In this document: piece by piece, positions 50,491 through 63,675 of the stretch | How positions within the stretch are numbered: the first letter of the stretch is position 1 | How the letters are laid out: each line of letters starts with the position of its first letter | Assembly (NCBI RefSeq): GCF_021462225.1 | Contig: NC_061817.1 | Coordinates: 3,346,751 to 3,410,750 of the forward strand | Source: Girardinichthys multiradiatus | Lineage: Eukaryota; Chordata; Actinopteri; Cyprinodontiformes; Goodeidae | DNA: 64,000 bases | Direction of reading: 5' to 3' | Program-made: the position numbers and the translations under genes | Notes under the pieces: model-generated | The model's database searches: none | What the model saw: only the letters and a program-made list of their open reading frames with translations | Told to the model about the DNA's origin: nothing

Positions 50491-53400
50491 CTAAATGGTC
50501 AGGTTAAAAAGGGAGCACACCTACAATTTTCTTTTTAAATAGGGAATGGGGTTTTAATGTATAAATAATCCGGTTCTCATTACTTTCTATGAGTGTCTTT
50601 AAAATGATCTTCTTTTGTACCAAACCACACTCCACAGATTCCATCATAATAAATTCCATAAAGTTGAGTTTGTGGAAGTTGTTGAAGTTAAAAAAATTGC
50701 ACAAAAATTAAGTACATCACAAATACCTAAAAGGTACAAAATACAAAAAAATATATAAAATTTAAAGATGTTTGAATTCTTTACATCTACCATAACATGG
50801 GAAACCAGGATGGAAGGTCAGTGACTGACAGCTGATCAATTACTAATAGCTTTCACTTTCAGGGAAGCATTTTTGGTTTTTTTGATGGCACAAAGTTCTA
50901 AAGCAATACCATGGTTTGTTTTTCCATTGTTATTTGGTCAGCATGGTGTAAAGACACACTTCCTGACTTCTGATTGAAGCGTGTCACTGTGTCTTGCAGC
51001 CTGCAACGTGTGTCAGAAGACAGGGGGCGCAGCATCAGAGAAGCACACCAGTTTGTGACTAAGGGTAAAATTTCCTCTTGACACCCAGGAAGATAAAATC
51101 CACTGCTCCCATATTTCACCACTGCTGCTAAGTGGGTGATCTATCATGCTTGAGTTACTGTATGCAATCACACATACACATACACATGCACACAAACACA
51201 CAGCACACATACACACAAGTTGAAATCAAAACAATGACGGTGATGCAAGAGATAAAGGAACAATCCACATATTATGGTATGGCAGCAAGCCGACAGGTGG
51301 TGACAGCAAGGAGAGAGAGATTATTGGAACACACACACACACACACACACATAAAATCTCTAAACACAGACGTACAGACACTCAGAGGGTGAGATATGTC
51401 TCCCTGCATAGAGATGTACTCCACCGTAATCTTTTTTTCTACAAGGTGCACTGAGATGAATAGTCACAAGTATGAAAGTGAGCGTTAGTTGTTTGGTCTC
51501 ACATGTTCAGTTTCTTTTTATTGCGCTGATCACATTAAACTTTAACAGTAGTGATTTGATCTATTTGTGAGATTTTCTACAGACAGAGAATGCTTCCTTT
51601 GTCAGTGTTGAGATCACACAAACACTGGTGTGGGGAACTGACTCAGTCAACTGTGTGTTGCACCAGTGTTCTGCAGTTAGAACATTTAAAAAAATTATAT
51701 CCAAAAATATCTCTCAGCCTTCTGCTGGTATAACATAGTCTTATATAAAATTGTGCAAAAGTAAAAAAACAAACTTGTTTACCTGTGTGTAAGATATTTT
51801 TCCTGTTTTTGACAGTAAATCTTCCTGCAATGAGAACTAAATCCTCAAAGATTTTGGGATTTTCATCACCTAAACAAATGATATTTAAAAGTCTTTGATA
51901 GTTTAATGGCCACAGAAGACTTTCAAACAGAAGAATCCATGTTTGTTCAATTCTGATACAATACCTTGTCCCTCACTAAACTTCCCTCCTGTTTTCAGCC
52001 ACCATCCTGATTAGGTACAAAATAAAAAAAATGTCATTGTTAGATTAGCATTTAAACATAATTTTCACCTGAAAGCATTGTGACGTTTGTCACTTCATCT
52101 TTTTTACTGCCCAACCATGTTGAATTAGTCATCTGTCATAAAATACAACATTTTTAGCATTAAGGACCAAAAGCTTCCAATGGCATCATAGACCTCACAA
52201 GCAAACCGTTTATTACACCATGTGTCGGGATGCAACATTTTTGGCCAATTAATGCCTTGTTTTGTAATTAAAAGTATTTGAGGCAGACTATTCTGCAACA
52301 ATTGCTCAATGAAAAATAAAATTTTAAAGTTATAAATATATTTTATTATAATTATAACGTGTCTCTATATCAAAAATTTAGTGCTTTATTCTTTCCAGTT
52401 TTTTCTTACCATTTTTGTTTAAGTTTGCAAATTAGCTGTTCTACATATGTTACCTCATTAAAAGGAAAAAGTACTTTTTATGACTTAGTTTGTCCTGAAA
52501 TATTTCAGAAATATAAAACAACAGTTCACTCTGAATTATTTAACGCCATAACTTGCAACTTTCCATGTGAACCGTTTCATGTTTAAGTGAAGCTCATGTG
52601 CAGAAGTCAAGAATCACAGCAAATTAACTGTTTAAAACAACATTAGAATTAATCCTTAAGGCCCACATTCAACTAAAAACACATTCCAAGGTTTTACTCA
52701 TCAAACTGTTGAATTCATAGACTATTTTAATTTTAAGTTAACTCAGAGGTCGTCCATAAGAACTTCAGTTAGCTCATTAAACTTTTCCTAAAGAGCTAAG
52801 CCTATAATTTTATATTGGAGCTATAGAGAAACTTATTTTGCATAAACAGTGCTTATGCAAAAGAATAGTAGAATAGCTTTACAATCTTCCTTTTCTGCCT
52901 TATCTACAGTTATTACCATTCTTTATCTTTTTATTATTGTCATCATTTTATTATTATTATGGTTGATATTATTATTAGTAGTAATAGCAGTATTATAATT
53001 ATCTTCCAATGATGATTATTTGTATAATTATTTTTGGTAGTATTAGAATTATAATGTGAAACAACATTCATCCATTTGGCCTACAGACACGCACACTGGG
53101 CCTGTCAGTGGGGGCCAGTCATCCTGTAATGGCTGCCACTGCTCATTGTTCACAGTCTTCTTTGTTTTCAGCGCCATTTTGACTGCGCAGAAGGAGCAGC
53201 AGCTAGTTAGCATCATTTCCACATACAGGGAGGGAGCTACAGCCATGCTAACCAGTTTAGCTTCCCATTGACTACCAAAGGAAATATGAAATCCCAGCAA
53301 TGCGGCAGTTATTAGGCCTATGGTGAAAATAAATGTACTTTTATGCTCACACACAGACAGCAGCATACGGGGCTGTGTTGGGTTTAGGCTCTGTCAGCTG

Positions 53401-54692
53401 CTTTGTTGTTGGAATCCCTCCGCACAGTGATAGCTGCTGCTGGTGGAGCGCTGGCTGAGTAGATATTGTAATGTGGTGGGGTTGGGTGTCTTACCATGAC
53501 AAAGCATTATGTGTTAAAAGCACTGAGATGGTAAAACTGAGTAAACATCCCATTATCCAGAAATGTTCATGTGGTAAAATTAAAAAGCGTCAAATAATAG
53601 TTTCTAGGACTAAATGTGTTCCTGTGTATTTTATATTAAATAAAAGCACAGGAGATTGCTTATATAAATATAAATGTACTAATATACCAAATTATCCTAA
53701 TTAAACAAATTTGTTGAATTTGTTTAATCAGCTGGAACTGTAATTTATTAAAAGGTGGCTATATTAATGACTGGCGATTTATAAAGTTATCCATTTATTT
53801 TGTCCTTAATGCCTCAACAATTTGTTACCTGAACACAAAGGATAAATATTTAGTCTACTGTAAAACCAAATTATGAAAATATTGCTGTATAAAATAAAAT
53901 TTTTAATTGTGTTGATGCTGTTAAATAAATGGCATAAATATAAGTTTAGATATCTTGAAGTGTCAATCCCAAACACACGTTGTAAATTCCAGGCTATTAA
54001 ACAAAAGCATGGAGCACGTTGAGAACGTTTATATTTTTATTCTTTATTATTATCCCGCTATGAAAATATTTGTACAATAAATAATTTTGATTTTCACTAT
54101 TAAAGAATCTTAATAAATAAACTAAGGTCTACATATCGGCTCTTCAGCAGGGGTTGTCGCCCAGAGAAAAAAAAAACTTTATTCCTCAATTTAGAATACA
54201 TTAGTTTTTTCAAAGCAGTCCTGCTGTGAGCAGTTCCTGAGTTTTTTAGGATCCACGAAGGTGAACCCCTAATAGACCAGAATACATTAATCATCTCACC
54301 GATTAAGAGAAGCCCAATTCACAAAAAATAAAAACAATACAAAACATCATAAATTAAACAACACCTGGAATCTGCCTAATCGGGGGAGATAATAATCTAA
54401 CCAAAACAAAAGGACTGCGCTACCTTCTTTCCATGTTTGAGATAAAAAATAAAAATCAAATCAAATCAAATCAAATGAAATTTGCTGACTGTGTCTCTTA
54501 AAGTACAATTGCAGCCATAAACAAAAAAGGGCGAAGGAATGTTAGATAAAAAAGAGCAACATGTTTATTCATAAACCTTTCAGGAATGTTGCGGAGAAGC
54601 TTTTTTTAACAACAGTCCCTTCGAATGGTTGTATGTTCATTATTCACTCCCTGGTGAGTTGTATTCCCCTTGTTGAACCGTTGCCACTACCT
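50491..54692. other. hoxb2a 3' flank, low in repeats
   Basis: Unlike the TE-rich region to its left, this stretch has no recognised transposon, only microsatellites and a five-fold TCAAA repeat at 54454-54480. 53060-53460 is less AT-rich and has two TGTCAG (PREP/MEIS-like) motifs at about 53103 and 53392; it may be regulatory. Confidence 0.45.
51329..51351 (+). repeat. (AC)n microsatellite
   Basis: About 11 AC units. A looser ACACAT-type stretch lies at 51170-51215. Confidence 0.9.
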
Positions 54693-55557
54693 TCAAAAGT
54701 TGAGGTGCTGTAAATCTATGGTGCACAGTGTGCTTGTGAACAAATCGAAGTCTTCCTCGGAAAAATCCACCGGACTATCCAGGGAGCTTTGCAGGCTGGG
54801 AGACAAGCAGGTGTCATCAGTGAAAAGTGTCAGGTCGGAAAGCGCGGTGGACGATGAGGAGGCGGATGGGTGAGAATCAGATGGAGCGATCACACGGTGA
54901 TCCAAAAAAGACGGATCGGGGCCCGGTGCATTCCCGGACCCCCTACGTTGTATGAGACCAGTGCTCTCAGATGAGTTTGTCGGGGAGCGCAGAGCTCCAG
55001 CAGAGTCCGTTGAGACAGATGTCCTGGGCTGCAGGCTCACGCAGTCTGTGTCCTCCTGCGTGGGTTGTGCATTGTCCCCGTTGTCAGTGGTACTATAGCC
55101 GCTAGAAATAGCAGTCGACGGCGTATTGCCGTCCCCCTGCTCGCTCCCTGTTGTGCTTTCCCCGGTGCCAGAAGCTTCCAGCGGCTGGCTGGAGTATGGA
55201 GACGATGCATCGGCACCTTCGAGCGGCTCAAACCCGCTGGAACACGGACTTCCTCCGCTGCCATCCCGGTGCGTGGTCTGTCGCTTGTGTTTCATCCTCC
55301 GATTCTGAAACCAAACTTTGACCTGGCGCTCTGTGAGATCTAGTAGAGCGGCGATCTCCACTCTCCTCGGCCGACATAAGTACTTGTTGAAGTGGAATTC
55401 CTTTTCCAGCTCCAGAAGCTGTGTGTTGGTGTAGGCGGTGCGCAGGCGACGGGACCCGGATCCCCCGGCGTCCAGGCCAACTTGGCTTGAGTCTACTGGG
55501 GAAAAAAAGAAAATTAGAACACAGAAAATGCAGACACACACATACACAGACACACAG

Positions 55558-55614
<57 letters not shown>

Positions 55615-57186
55615 AGAGAGAGAGTGTATGTGTGACTATATTTGAAATTTAAATTTAAATTCTGACTTAGTTAGAAATACATTCCTGCTCTGTTCCTGCA
55701 CAAAGCAAAAATACAGCTTCAGCATAAGGCAGGTTTGCCTTTTGTGAATTGATTGTAATAAAATAAAATAGGAGAACAAAACCTTTCCACTAATATGAGA
55801 AAAGGTCAAGAAAGAAAGATCAGCATGCATGAGTTTGCACCTCTTCATCAGAAGAAAAAAATACAACCCTTAGACAAGAAGGAATGGAAATGCGGCCATG
55901 TCGATGAGAAGCGAACGTGAAATGTGTTCCAAAGCCCGAACAACTGGTGCTTTTTTAGTGAGATCAGAGAAAACAGAGACGGGATGTGATATGAGTAGAT
56001 GACTACATGAAGTTCTCATTTTAATGTATTAGGTGGGGTTTTTATTTGTTTGTTTGTTGTTTATTTTTTTACCTCTAGTGATGTAAAAAATAAGAAAAGA
56101 AACGTAGTGATTGTCGTGGATGTCATCGACAGAAATAGGACTGATTGTTTGTCGAGGTTTTCCTGTGTGGCCGCAGCATATAGTGTTCCCCAACCCCCAC
56201 CCATCATACTCTGTCATATCCCCGCCTTATTATTTTTCCTAATTCCATCCAATATGGCGCCGACTTTAACTGTGGATACTATAACACTACACTGATCCGA
56301 AATGCAGCATCCATGGAACAAACAATATGCAGTACCATGATATGAAGGACAAATATCTCTCCTCTTCAGAGCATCACACTGCAGCTGTCATGCACATTGG
56401 AAAAATGGGCCGCACTACGCAAGTAATATTTAGATCGTGTGGATGAAGTTCTGATATGCAGAGCATTGCAGCATAATGCAGTCGTCCGGATATGGCTTCC
56501 CTTTTCATGCGACCTCATACCATTGAACCACACGCACGCGCGCTAACATGCACATGCACTGATGGCGAAAAAAAGACAATGACAGCCAGGCACTGAGTAA
56601 AAACTGATGACTGATATTCGGAAATGAGTGTGAGTGCATGCAAACAGAAAATCTCAGCACATGATCCACACCTTTGCACCACTGATCCATGCGCTCCAGC
56701 ATACCGACCTGTGGGTGACTCGATGCCCGCCGAAGCGTACCCAGAGGCGTTTGGCGAGGGGTAGGATGATGCCGGTGTGATGATGGATCCGCCCCCGCTG
56801 GAGCCGCTTCCAGGCTTGGGGCATTTCTTGGATGGTTTCTTCTCTTTCATCCAGGGAAACTCATGGGCCAATGGACCAACCGGGGTGGCCAGTGCCGGGG
56901 CCTGGCCAGGCGGGCATGGCTGCTGGACGGCGCGGTGATGCGTCTGGTGGTCATTTGTAGCCGAGCTTCTCCGGCTCTGCTGGCTCCCAGAAGCTGGTTT
57001 CGGCTGGGTGGCTGTGCAAGGGCTCAAGCTGGGGATGGTGTGCTCGAAGGGAGGCGGAATTACTGTCGACTCCTTGATTGATGAAGTTTGAAATGACTCC
57101 AGGACGGCGGGGAAGGACGTCAAGCACTCTGCTAGGGACGGCTGGCTGTTTATAAACCCGATCTCCCTCTCAAATTCAAAATTCAT
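54693..57186 (-). CDS. hoxb2a: Homeobox protein Hox-B2a (two exons)
   Basis: Nuclear homeodomain factor of paralog group 2, active in rhombomeres 3-5 and neural crest in vertebrates. Exon 1 is 56709-57186 and exon 2 is 54693-55495, giving 426 residues. The donor is CACAG/GTCGGT and the acceptor TTCCCCAG/TAGAC; both are phase 1 and rebuild Val160. The N terminus [20 protein letters not shown] is the hallmark of Hox2 proteins, and the following [16 protein letters not shown] matches HOXB2 rather than HOXA2. The hexapeptide EFPWMK is at residues 109-114. The homeodomain is about residues 174-233 with [19 protein letters not shown] and [15 protein letters not shown]. The C terminus keeps the HOXB2-type [12 protein letters not shown] and [12 protein letters not shown] motifs. 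The intron (55496-56708) contains a palindromic dinucleotide array just before the acceptor. A minus-strand AATAAA at about 54562 is a candidate polyadenylation signal. No disabling change was seen. Confidence 0.97.
55533..55626. repeat. Palindromic CA/TA/TG/GA array in the hoxb2a intron
   Basis: A CA-rich start, then about 10 CA, 10 TA and 7 TG units, ending in GA units. The CA and TG halves are complementary, so the array can fold into a long hairpin. It ends about 38 bp from the exon 2 acceptor. Confidence 0.9.
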
Positions 57187-57489
57187 AGCTTCCTCAGACT
57201 AGTGCCCCCCCTAGACGACGAGAGCCCAGAATAATCCCTTTCCCGAAATAAAATAATAGTAATAATAAAACCCTCATAGGCCTACACGCACGCGTGCACA
57301 CGCACACCACAAAACATGGCTGATTAAGAAAATAAATAATGCGTGATAAAAAAGACGCAGCAGCGTATAGGCTTCTGACCGCAGTAGCGTAAATGCGGTG
57401 GCTATATCATAATTGTGTATATTGGTTATAATAGTAGCGTATGGGGACCTGGATAGACTAAACTGAACAACTATGGGACGAAAATGCAG

Positions 57490-57523
57490 CCAATTCCTGG
57501 TCACGTGACCTAAGACAGCCAAT
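57490..57523. promoter_or_regulatory. hoxb2a proximal promoter motifs: CCAAT x2 and GTCACGTGAC
   Basis: About 300-340 bp upstream of the hoxb2a start codon there are two plus-strand CCAAT boxes (57490-57494 and 57519-57523) flanking the perfect 10-bp palindrome GTCACGTGAC (57500-57509), an E-box of the USF/MiT type. The transcription start is not visible and no clear TATA box was found. Confidence 0.45.
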
Positions 57524-57676
57524 CGGTGGTCCGGGCCTAGCGGCTATGATGTCTGTGGGAAGCATTATTATTATTTTTCTCCAAAAGCTGAAGCAAAGAG
57601 CGCCTATCTGCCATTGTTCTGTCTTAACAGGGGTAAATTAGAAAAAAAAAAACATGGGGTCGGTTGCCATGTGCGC

Positions 57677-57684
57677 TGTGTGGG
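57677..57684 (+). promoter_or_regulatory. Possible Krox20/EGR site (TGTGGGCG)
   Basis: About 490 bp upstream of hoxb2a, TGTGTGGGCGG matches seven or eight positions of the EGR/Krox20 consensus GCGTGGGCG. Krox20 drives Hoxb2 in rhombomeres 3 and 5 of mouse. A single short match is weak evidence. Confidence 0.25.
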
Positions 57685-58527
57685 CGGCAGCTCGGCACAT
57701 CCTGGCTGGTGGAACCCTCCAACAATAGAGCTGTGCAAATTTTCAGGCTTCTGGGTGATGTAATGGCCGTTAACAGTAGGTTAACCTAGGTAGCCGGCAC
57801 CGTTAACAATATGTTTTCTCCATGAAAAAAATAGAACAAAAGTGGGCTCATTAATCTTGAAAATGGACAGTTTAGGCAGCAGACATTTGGAGAGGTTTCT
57901 AGATGGTGCAGCCGCTCAGGAGAAGAGGTTATGAAAGATTTGCTCCCAGTGATGGTGTTGGATCATTTTGGGCTTCAGAGCAGGCAGTTTTAGATTTGAA
58001 AAGATGCAGTGGTGGACATTGAGGAGTTCTTGTGTAAGTGTCCAATTTATCCTATTTAACACGAATATGTAGGTCGCCATTATAAGTGAACTCTGTGCTT
58101 GTGTGTGTGTGACCGCAATGAAGAAAGAGAGTGTGGGAAAAATGAAATAAATATTGTCTCACTCTAAAATAGACAATTTTCTCAGGCTCCAAAAACCCTC
58201 CTGCACGGTGTACCGTGGCTCCTCTCTCACCCTCGTGTTCGTGTGTGTCTACTAAAAATGTGCGGGGTGTTCACGCAGGGAAAGCGAGTTCAGAGCGAGG
58301 TCGCCCTATAGCTGCAAGATAAAGAGCGGACCCTGTTCCTCCCTCTTATAAAACATAATAAGAGGTCCTCGGCTATTAATATAATGCTAAGTGTAAGTTA
58401 AATCTTGCTGAGTTGCCATCAGACTCAACGGGACGTACATGTAGATATTTATAAAGATTAACTGGAGAGTTGAGCAGAGGATATTTCGGGGAGGGTCAGA
58501 AGAGCCCCGGGTGGAGAAAAAAGGTGG

Positions 58528-58562
58528 TGATCAATCTTTCTCTCCTTGAGAGAGGCTGACAG
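58528..58562 (-). promoter_or_regulatory. Candidate hoxb2a rhombomere-4 enhancer core (PBX/HOX + PREP/MEIS)
   Basis: The minus strand carries CTGTCA (58557-58562) followed 19 bases later by AGATTGATCA (58528-58537), about 1.35 kb upstream of the hoxb2a start codon. The mouse Hoxb2 r4 enhancer, which Hoxb1 activates with PBX and PREP/MEIS, has a near-identical bipartite PBX/HOX site and CTGTCA partner in the Hoxb2 upstream region. The pairing and orientation support homology; function is inferred. Confidence 0.7.
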
Positions 58563-61500
58563 CAGTCCCTCTCTTCTTAAATGAGGAGAAAACCTCCAGC
58601 CCTGCTGCCTCTGCCTCTGAGCTTCAGGGCCAAGGATTGATCTGGTTTTATGTTTTTATTTTTGCTATCATTATTTCATCAGCAGCCCGCACGTAAAATG
58701 GGGCAGATGCCATACAGACAAGGCCCTTTTCAGCTCGTTCACTTTCCTCTGTGTTTGTCATGGCTTCTCCTCACCCCCATCTCTGCTCCGAAAAAAAAGG
58801 CGAAGATGCAGCTATGTGTGTGGGAGTGAGAGGCTTTGAGAGGAGCAGAAAGAACAGGCAGTGAGTGGGAAAAACAGGCGGGCTGCGGGGACACACACAC
58901 CGAGCAGAAGCTGACTCACTCAGGACTCTGCTGGGCTGCAGCATCAGTTAAACGCTTCCTGCGCATTTCTGTGACTTATATTGTCTTTTGGCGACAATTA
59001 AAAAATGTCTTAAGATTAATTATTTACGAGGCTACAGAAGCGTGTTAACGAAGAAATGGTGTGTTGTTTCCTTATGCCAGACATGGAAAGAGGACATAAG
59101 ACTACTAAGGAAAGGCATTTGTAAATTTTACAATTGTTTTTTTATTCGTTTATTTATTTATTTATGAAGAGAGGTTATTTTCGGGACTGTTTCAAACATA
59201 GCAATAACATTTATAAATTAATTTCGATATACTACTAGTTCTACTAGAACCACGTAATAATAATTATTATTATTTTATTTTATTATACATTTATTATTTT
59301 AGAAATGATTGTTATTCTATTTTAAATAGCTGCTGCTTAATGCCAAAGCACTATTTCGAAGAATTGTAATACTGTTCGGGTCAGTCTCTAAGAAAAACCG
59401 TAAATCATCCCGTGACAGAAAGTTTTGCTGTCAGATTTAGTTTTTCTAGAAATCAATAATGAAATCATACAGGTTATCACACCCAGTTTAGTGTTTTGAC
59501 AAATAGCCCGGTTGATCATACAGAAGCTTATGTTGGGACAGTGCATTTATAATGTGAGCAGCAGCCGGGGTTCCTCAAAGTTCCAGCTCCACTGTTTCCA
59601 GCAGCGTGCGCATGCCGAAGAGAAACTGGGCTCTCCATCTGGTTTTACGAGGCAATAAATTAGAGCCAATCTCTGCTCATTGGTGTTTTTATTGTCTGTT
59701 AGTCCAGAGGAGATGTAAAGGGAAATATGGCCATTATTTACGAGATCCTGATTTACGTCCTAAATTTTTATGCCGCTCTCAGGCTTCTGAGCACGTGACA
59801 AGGAAAGAAATATGGGCCAAAGAGGCTGGAGCGAGAGATCACGTGGACTGAACAAGGCGCTGGCCTCGAGGCTTTTTTGGTGAGAGAGGGGAGATATAAA
59901 CATATCCTATGGCCAAAGTTAGCGGCATGATGCAGGCCTGAGTTAAGCTGCACGACCAAGAGACACTCATTTTCTACAGCACATAACAGTGGACGACACC
60001 CATACCCTGGATGGTCGTCAGTCTATCATAGATAACACAACGCGCGAAGCTCCACGAAACTGTTGTAGTCAATTTGTGTTTCTTTGTGCCGAGCTCACCA
60101 AAGGTTTACTTCAGCTCTTCTGACAATATAAAGAGGTAATTTGAACTTTTCTGTTACTCGTTCATTTTGGTGAGTCTGCAGTGCTCAGACAAATATACAA
60201 CATAAAATAAAAATATTTGGAGAAGATGATTGGCTAAGGTTAACCTCACTTAGAGGCAGGTTCTCGCTGACACACCACTTGTTTGAATATGATTGGTGCA
60301 CTGATATTTTAGTGATTATACATCAGATCACTATGAATCAACTGTTTCTCATCTTTAAAAAATAACGACTGCTCTGAGTAACATAAAGCTTTATTAAAGA
60401 ATTGTTTGACAGACAACTTTATCAACAGTGAAAGAAAAAAGGAACTACAAAGGACAGACAAATGTTTCCTCCAAAATGAGTTTTTCGCCTCTCCTGCTAA
60501 TAGTTTGTTTCTATTTTCAGACTATGGGCGGATATCCATACCCAACACTTGACTCTTCCCTGTGCAAGCCAAGACATTTATGTACAAGGATCATAATAAC
60601 ATAAAGGGTTCATAATAACAAAAAAAAAACTACCTATTTTATTCTAAAATGCAAGAATTAAAAATTTAATTTCAGTACAATGGACAAGAGGAAACACAAT
60701 GTTTTTTTATTACAGGTAAATACTAAAAAAGCACATGATTTTTTCCTCAATATAAATACACAAAGGATAAATAATATTAATACAAAACAGAAACTCTTTT
60801 TAAACTGGCTATAACAAATAAATATTTATATGTGAATGTTCGCTTGAACACACATTAGCAAAAGACGCTTTGATTGGACGGCCTTCGTCTTCAAAATAAG
60901 ATTTTATTATTATTTTTTTAACCATTAACCATCAAAATGTAAACTCTAAGTGCAACAATGATGCCCAGGTGTAAAACAGCATTTGTGTAAAATCTAAACT
61001 TTTGAAAACAACTTTAGGGATTTACTTCCTGATTATCAGTGAGTTTGGATGACTTACCCACTCCACAGTGTTCAATCCGGTTAAACAGCCGGAAGTGTTT
61101 GACATATCTTTTCCAAAATGTCCTCACTGACAGATGAACAAATAAACCCAGTTGTTTCAAAATCGGTTTTACACATATGCTCAGAAATCTGGGACATGCA
61201 TTTTTTTGTTCAAATATATACCCTGTTTCCACGTTAAAAGTCAAGACATGTGGGAACAAAACAAAAGAATGGAAAATGCGGTCTTTCACACATTGGCATC
61301 TACCAAAGTGTTTAATGGGATGGTAGGTTGTAAGGTAAGGTGGGTAATATCAATGACTTATTTAAACACAAACAAATAGTCCTCTCCACTCTTATTATTT
61401 ACCCTGTGTCGATGATGTGCTAAAATAAGGACACTAAAATTGTAGATTCTGTGCGCTCTTGTGTTTGTCTAAAGAGGTCAACAGCTGGCAAGCTGCTTGT

Positions 61501-62818
61501 GGACATACATCAGTGAGAGGAAGTTAGCTTAGTGTTGCTGTATATGTATGCAGACATAACTGTGTCATAAGATAGTTTAGAACAAGTGTGTGCCTGTTCG
61601 GGCTAGTTCAGCCTTTAAGCTCTCATCTTAAACCCTGTTACAGTGATGGGACGGATGAATACGTATGTGTGCGTATGTGGTTGTCTGTGCTGGGAATGGG
61701 GATGGGGGGGTTGAGATTGGGTTAGTAATGATTGGGTCTAGACGGACAGAGATGGGTACTGCAGGGAGAAAAAAGACTGGTGCTGGAAAGCCGTCCAGTG
61801 GTTTTGATGTGCTTCATAAAACATGAGGCCCAGAAAAAGATCTGCGCTGCCAGCTTGAGCCATATATTTCTTCTCTCACTCATGTTCCAGCTGATGGAGA
61901 AACAGAGCCCTCCACATAGCTCAGCTCTGCTGACAACAACATGTGTTGCCTGCAGGGGAGAGAAGTCAGCATAATAAATCTAACCACCTCATTAACAGCC
62001 CATTAAAATCTCAACTATTTAATCTACCAGGTAGGAGAGCTGTATGTATATATGTGTCTTAGTGGGAGATTTCGCCATCAAACGACAATTTGAAACCATG
62101 CATTATCTCCTAAAGGGTCATTATAGGCTTTTCTGTTTTGCTCCATGCTTGCTCTACTATTGTTGTAATTTGCTCCATGCCTACAAAGATCAACTAATGC
62201 ACTTATTATAAAATCCACAGACATGGATGTTTATTTATTCACTCAAAAAATTGACTTAAACATTGCAAATTTTTAAAAATTTTAGATCTCTTTCTATGTT
62301 CATTTATACGACTTATTCCTTAATTGTCTTAAAAGATCTACATGAAAATTAATGTTGAATAATAAATTTGAAAATGAAAAAATATTGAATGTGAAGCAAG
62401 ACTTCATAGTAAGAGATGAAATATTGAACACATTAAAGTTTATTTTTTATTTTTTACTGCAGTAAACTGTGGGTTTTAACTGGCACGGTGAAGTTCAGCC
62501 AAACCACAAATTGTTCAGACAACTATAACCTTCAGTACGCTGTTTTAAAATAACAGAGGAATAAGGAATGTTTTCTCCACAGGTTTGATACTACTCTAAT
62601 GATGGCAGTGACATTTAACACTGATTCTTGCATATTGTGGCACAGGGCATTTCACAAACCACTGGATGGCTCCTTCCTGTCTTGCTTTGCCCCTCCTGCT
62701 GTCCCATTGCAGCGGTATAATCCCCACATTTTGGTTTGTCTCTTAGTGAGTCATGTCATGATACGTTTTTCTGTGTTGTATTCCCCAATTCCTACATGAT
62801 CATGTTGTTCCAGACCTG

Positions 62819-63675
62819 CTACAAGTGGGTGAGCTTGGGTGCTTCTTGAATTCTGCCCTGAGTTGAGGTGTGGTGTGCTGACAGCTCAGTGTAAGTTGGG
62901 TGTGTGGGTGGGTCACAGGGACCCTGGGGCCCCCCTCCACCCACATGGTGCTGGTTGGTAGTTGACATGGGCCCTGCGCCATTGTAGTCTATGGTTTGGT
63001 GGTGGGGCGGCGTAGGGCCAAGGTGGTTTAGGCCATACATGGAGGGCCCAGAGACAGCCATAGGCTCCACATAGCTGCCACCCCCAACGTAGACTGGACT
63101 GGCCTGCATGTTATTTGGCGTCCCATAGCCAGCATTGTTGGCCTGTACTAGGCCATGGTGGGGATCACTATAGTCTGGATCTGGGGCACCATATTTCTGA
63201 GGAGGGCAGCCCTTCATAGAAACATTGGAATAGGCAGTGGACATAGAATAAGACACTCCCTGGTGGAGCTTTCCAAAGGATGGGGGAGAGGGGGTCTCAT
63301 AGGTTGGGCCCCCTCCTCCCCCTCCCATTGGATGCATTGAGTTCAGGAAGCTGGCAGAGGACTGCATGGTCAAAGGAGGGGAACCTGTTGGAGATGGTCC
63401 TCCAGAGCTGGAGCTCAAGCCCTTCAACTTCTGGTCTTTTTTGTACTTCATACGTCGGTTCTGGAACCAGATCTTAATCTGGCGTTCGGACAAATTGAGC
63501 AGGTTGGCCATTTCCACACGTCGTGGTCGGCACAGGTACCTGTTGAAGTGAAACTCCTTCTCCAGCTCAACCAGCTGAGCACTGGTGTACGCTGTACGGG
63601 CTCGCTTGGATGATGCCGATGAGCCTCCAGTAGGACTTTTCTCCCCACTGCTGCCGCTCTCAGCGCCCCCTGATG
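62819..63675 (-). CDS. hoxb3a: Homeobox protein Hox-B3a, exon 2 (5' part outside window)
   Basis: Paralog group 3 homeodomain factor. Only the last coding exon is present, from the acceptor (CTCCATAG/CATCAGG) at 63675 to the TAG stop at 62819; it encodes 284 residues plus a split codon (phase 1). The exon with the start codon and YPWM hexapeptide must lie beyond 64000. The homeodomain begins [20 protein letters not shown] and has the group-3 third helix [18 protein letters not shown]. The region after it has the HOXB3-specific Pro/Gly/Ser-rich tail, with [15 protein letters not shown] in the middle and the ending [12 protein letters not shown], which is nearly invariant in HOXB3. I infer B3a from the hoxb2a neighbour on the same strand. 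The remaining sequence to 64000 is intron. Confidence 0.96.

Larger units (their letters stand above)
57524..62818. other. hoxb2a-hoxb3a intergenic region
   Basis: Low-repeat sequence holding the hoxb2a upstream sites. 59580-60010 is a candidate conserved block with CACGTG at about 59794 and 59840, AAATATGG motifs and TTTACGA. A minus-strand AATAAA near 62440 is a candidate hoxb3a polyadenylation signal. No additional coding exon was recognised. Confidence 0.5.

Noticed and set aside
53049..53366. 105-codon minus-strand open frame with a hydrophobic segment
   Set aside because: No family recognised and no splice or promoter evidence; the region is more likely regulatory or chance.
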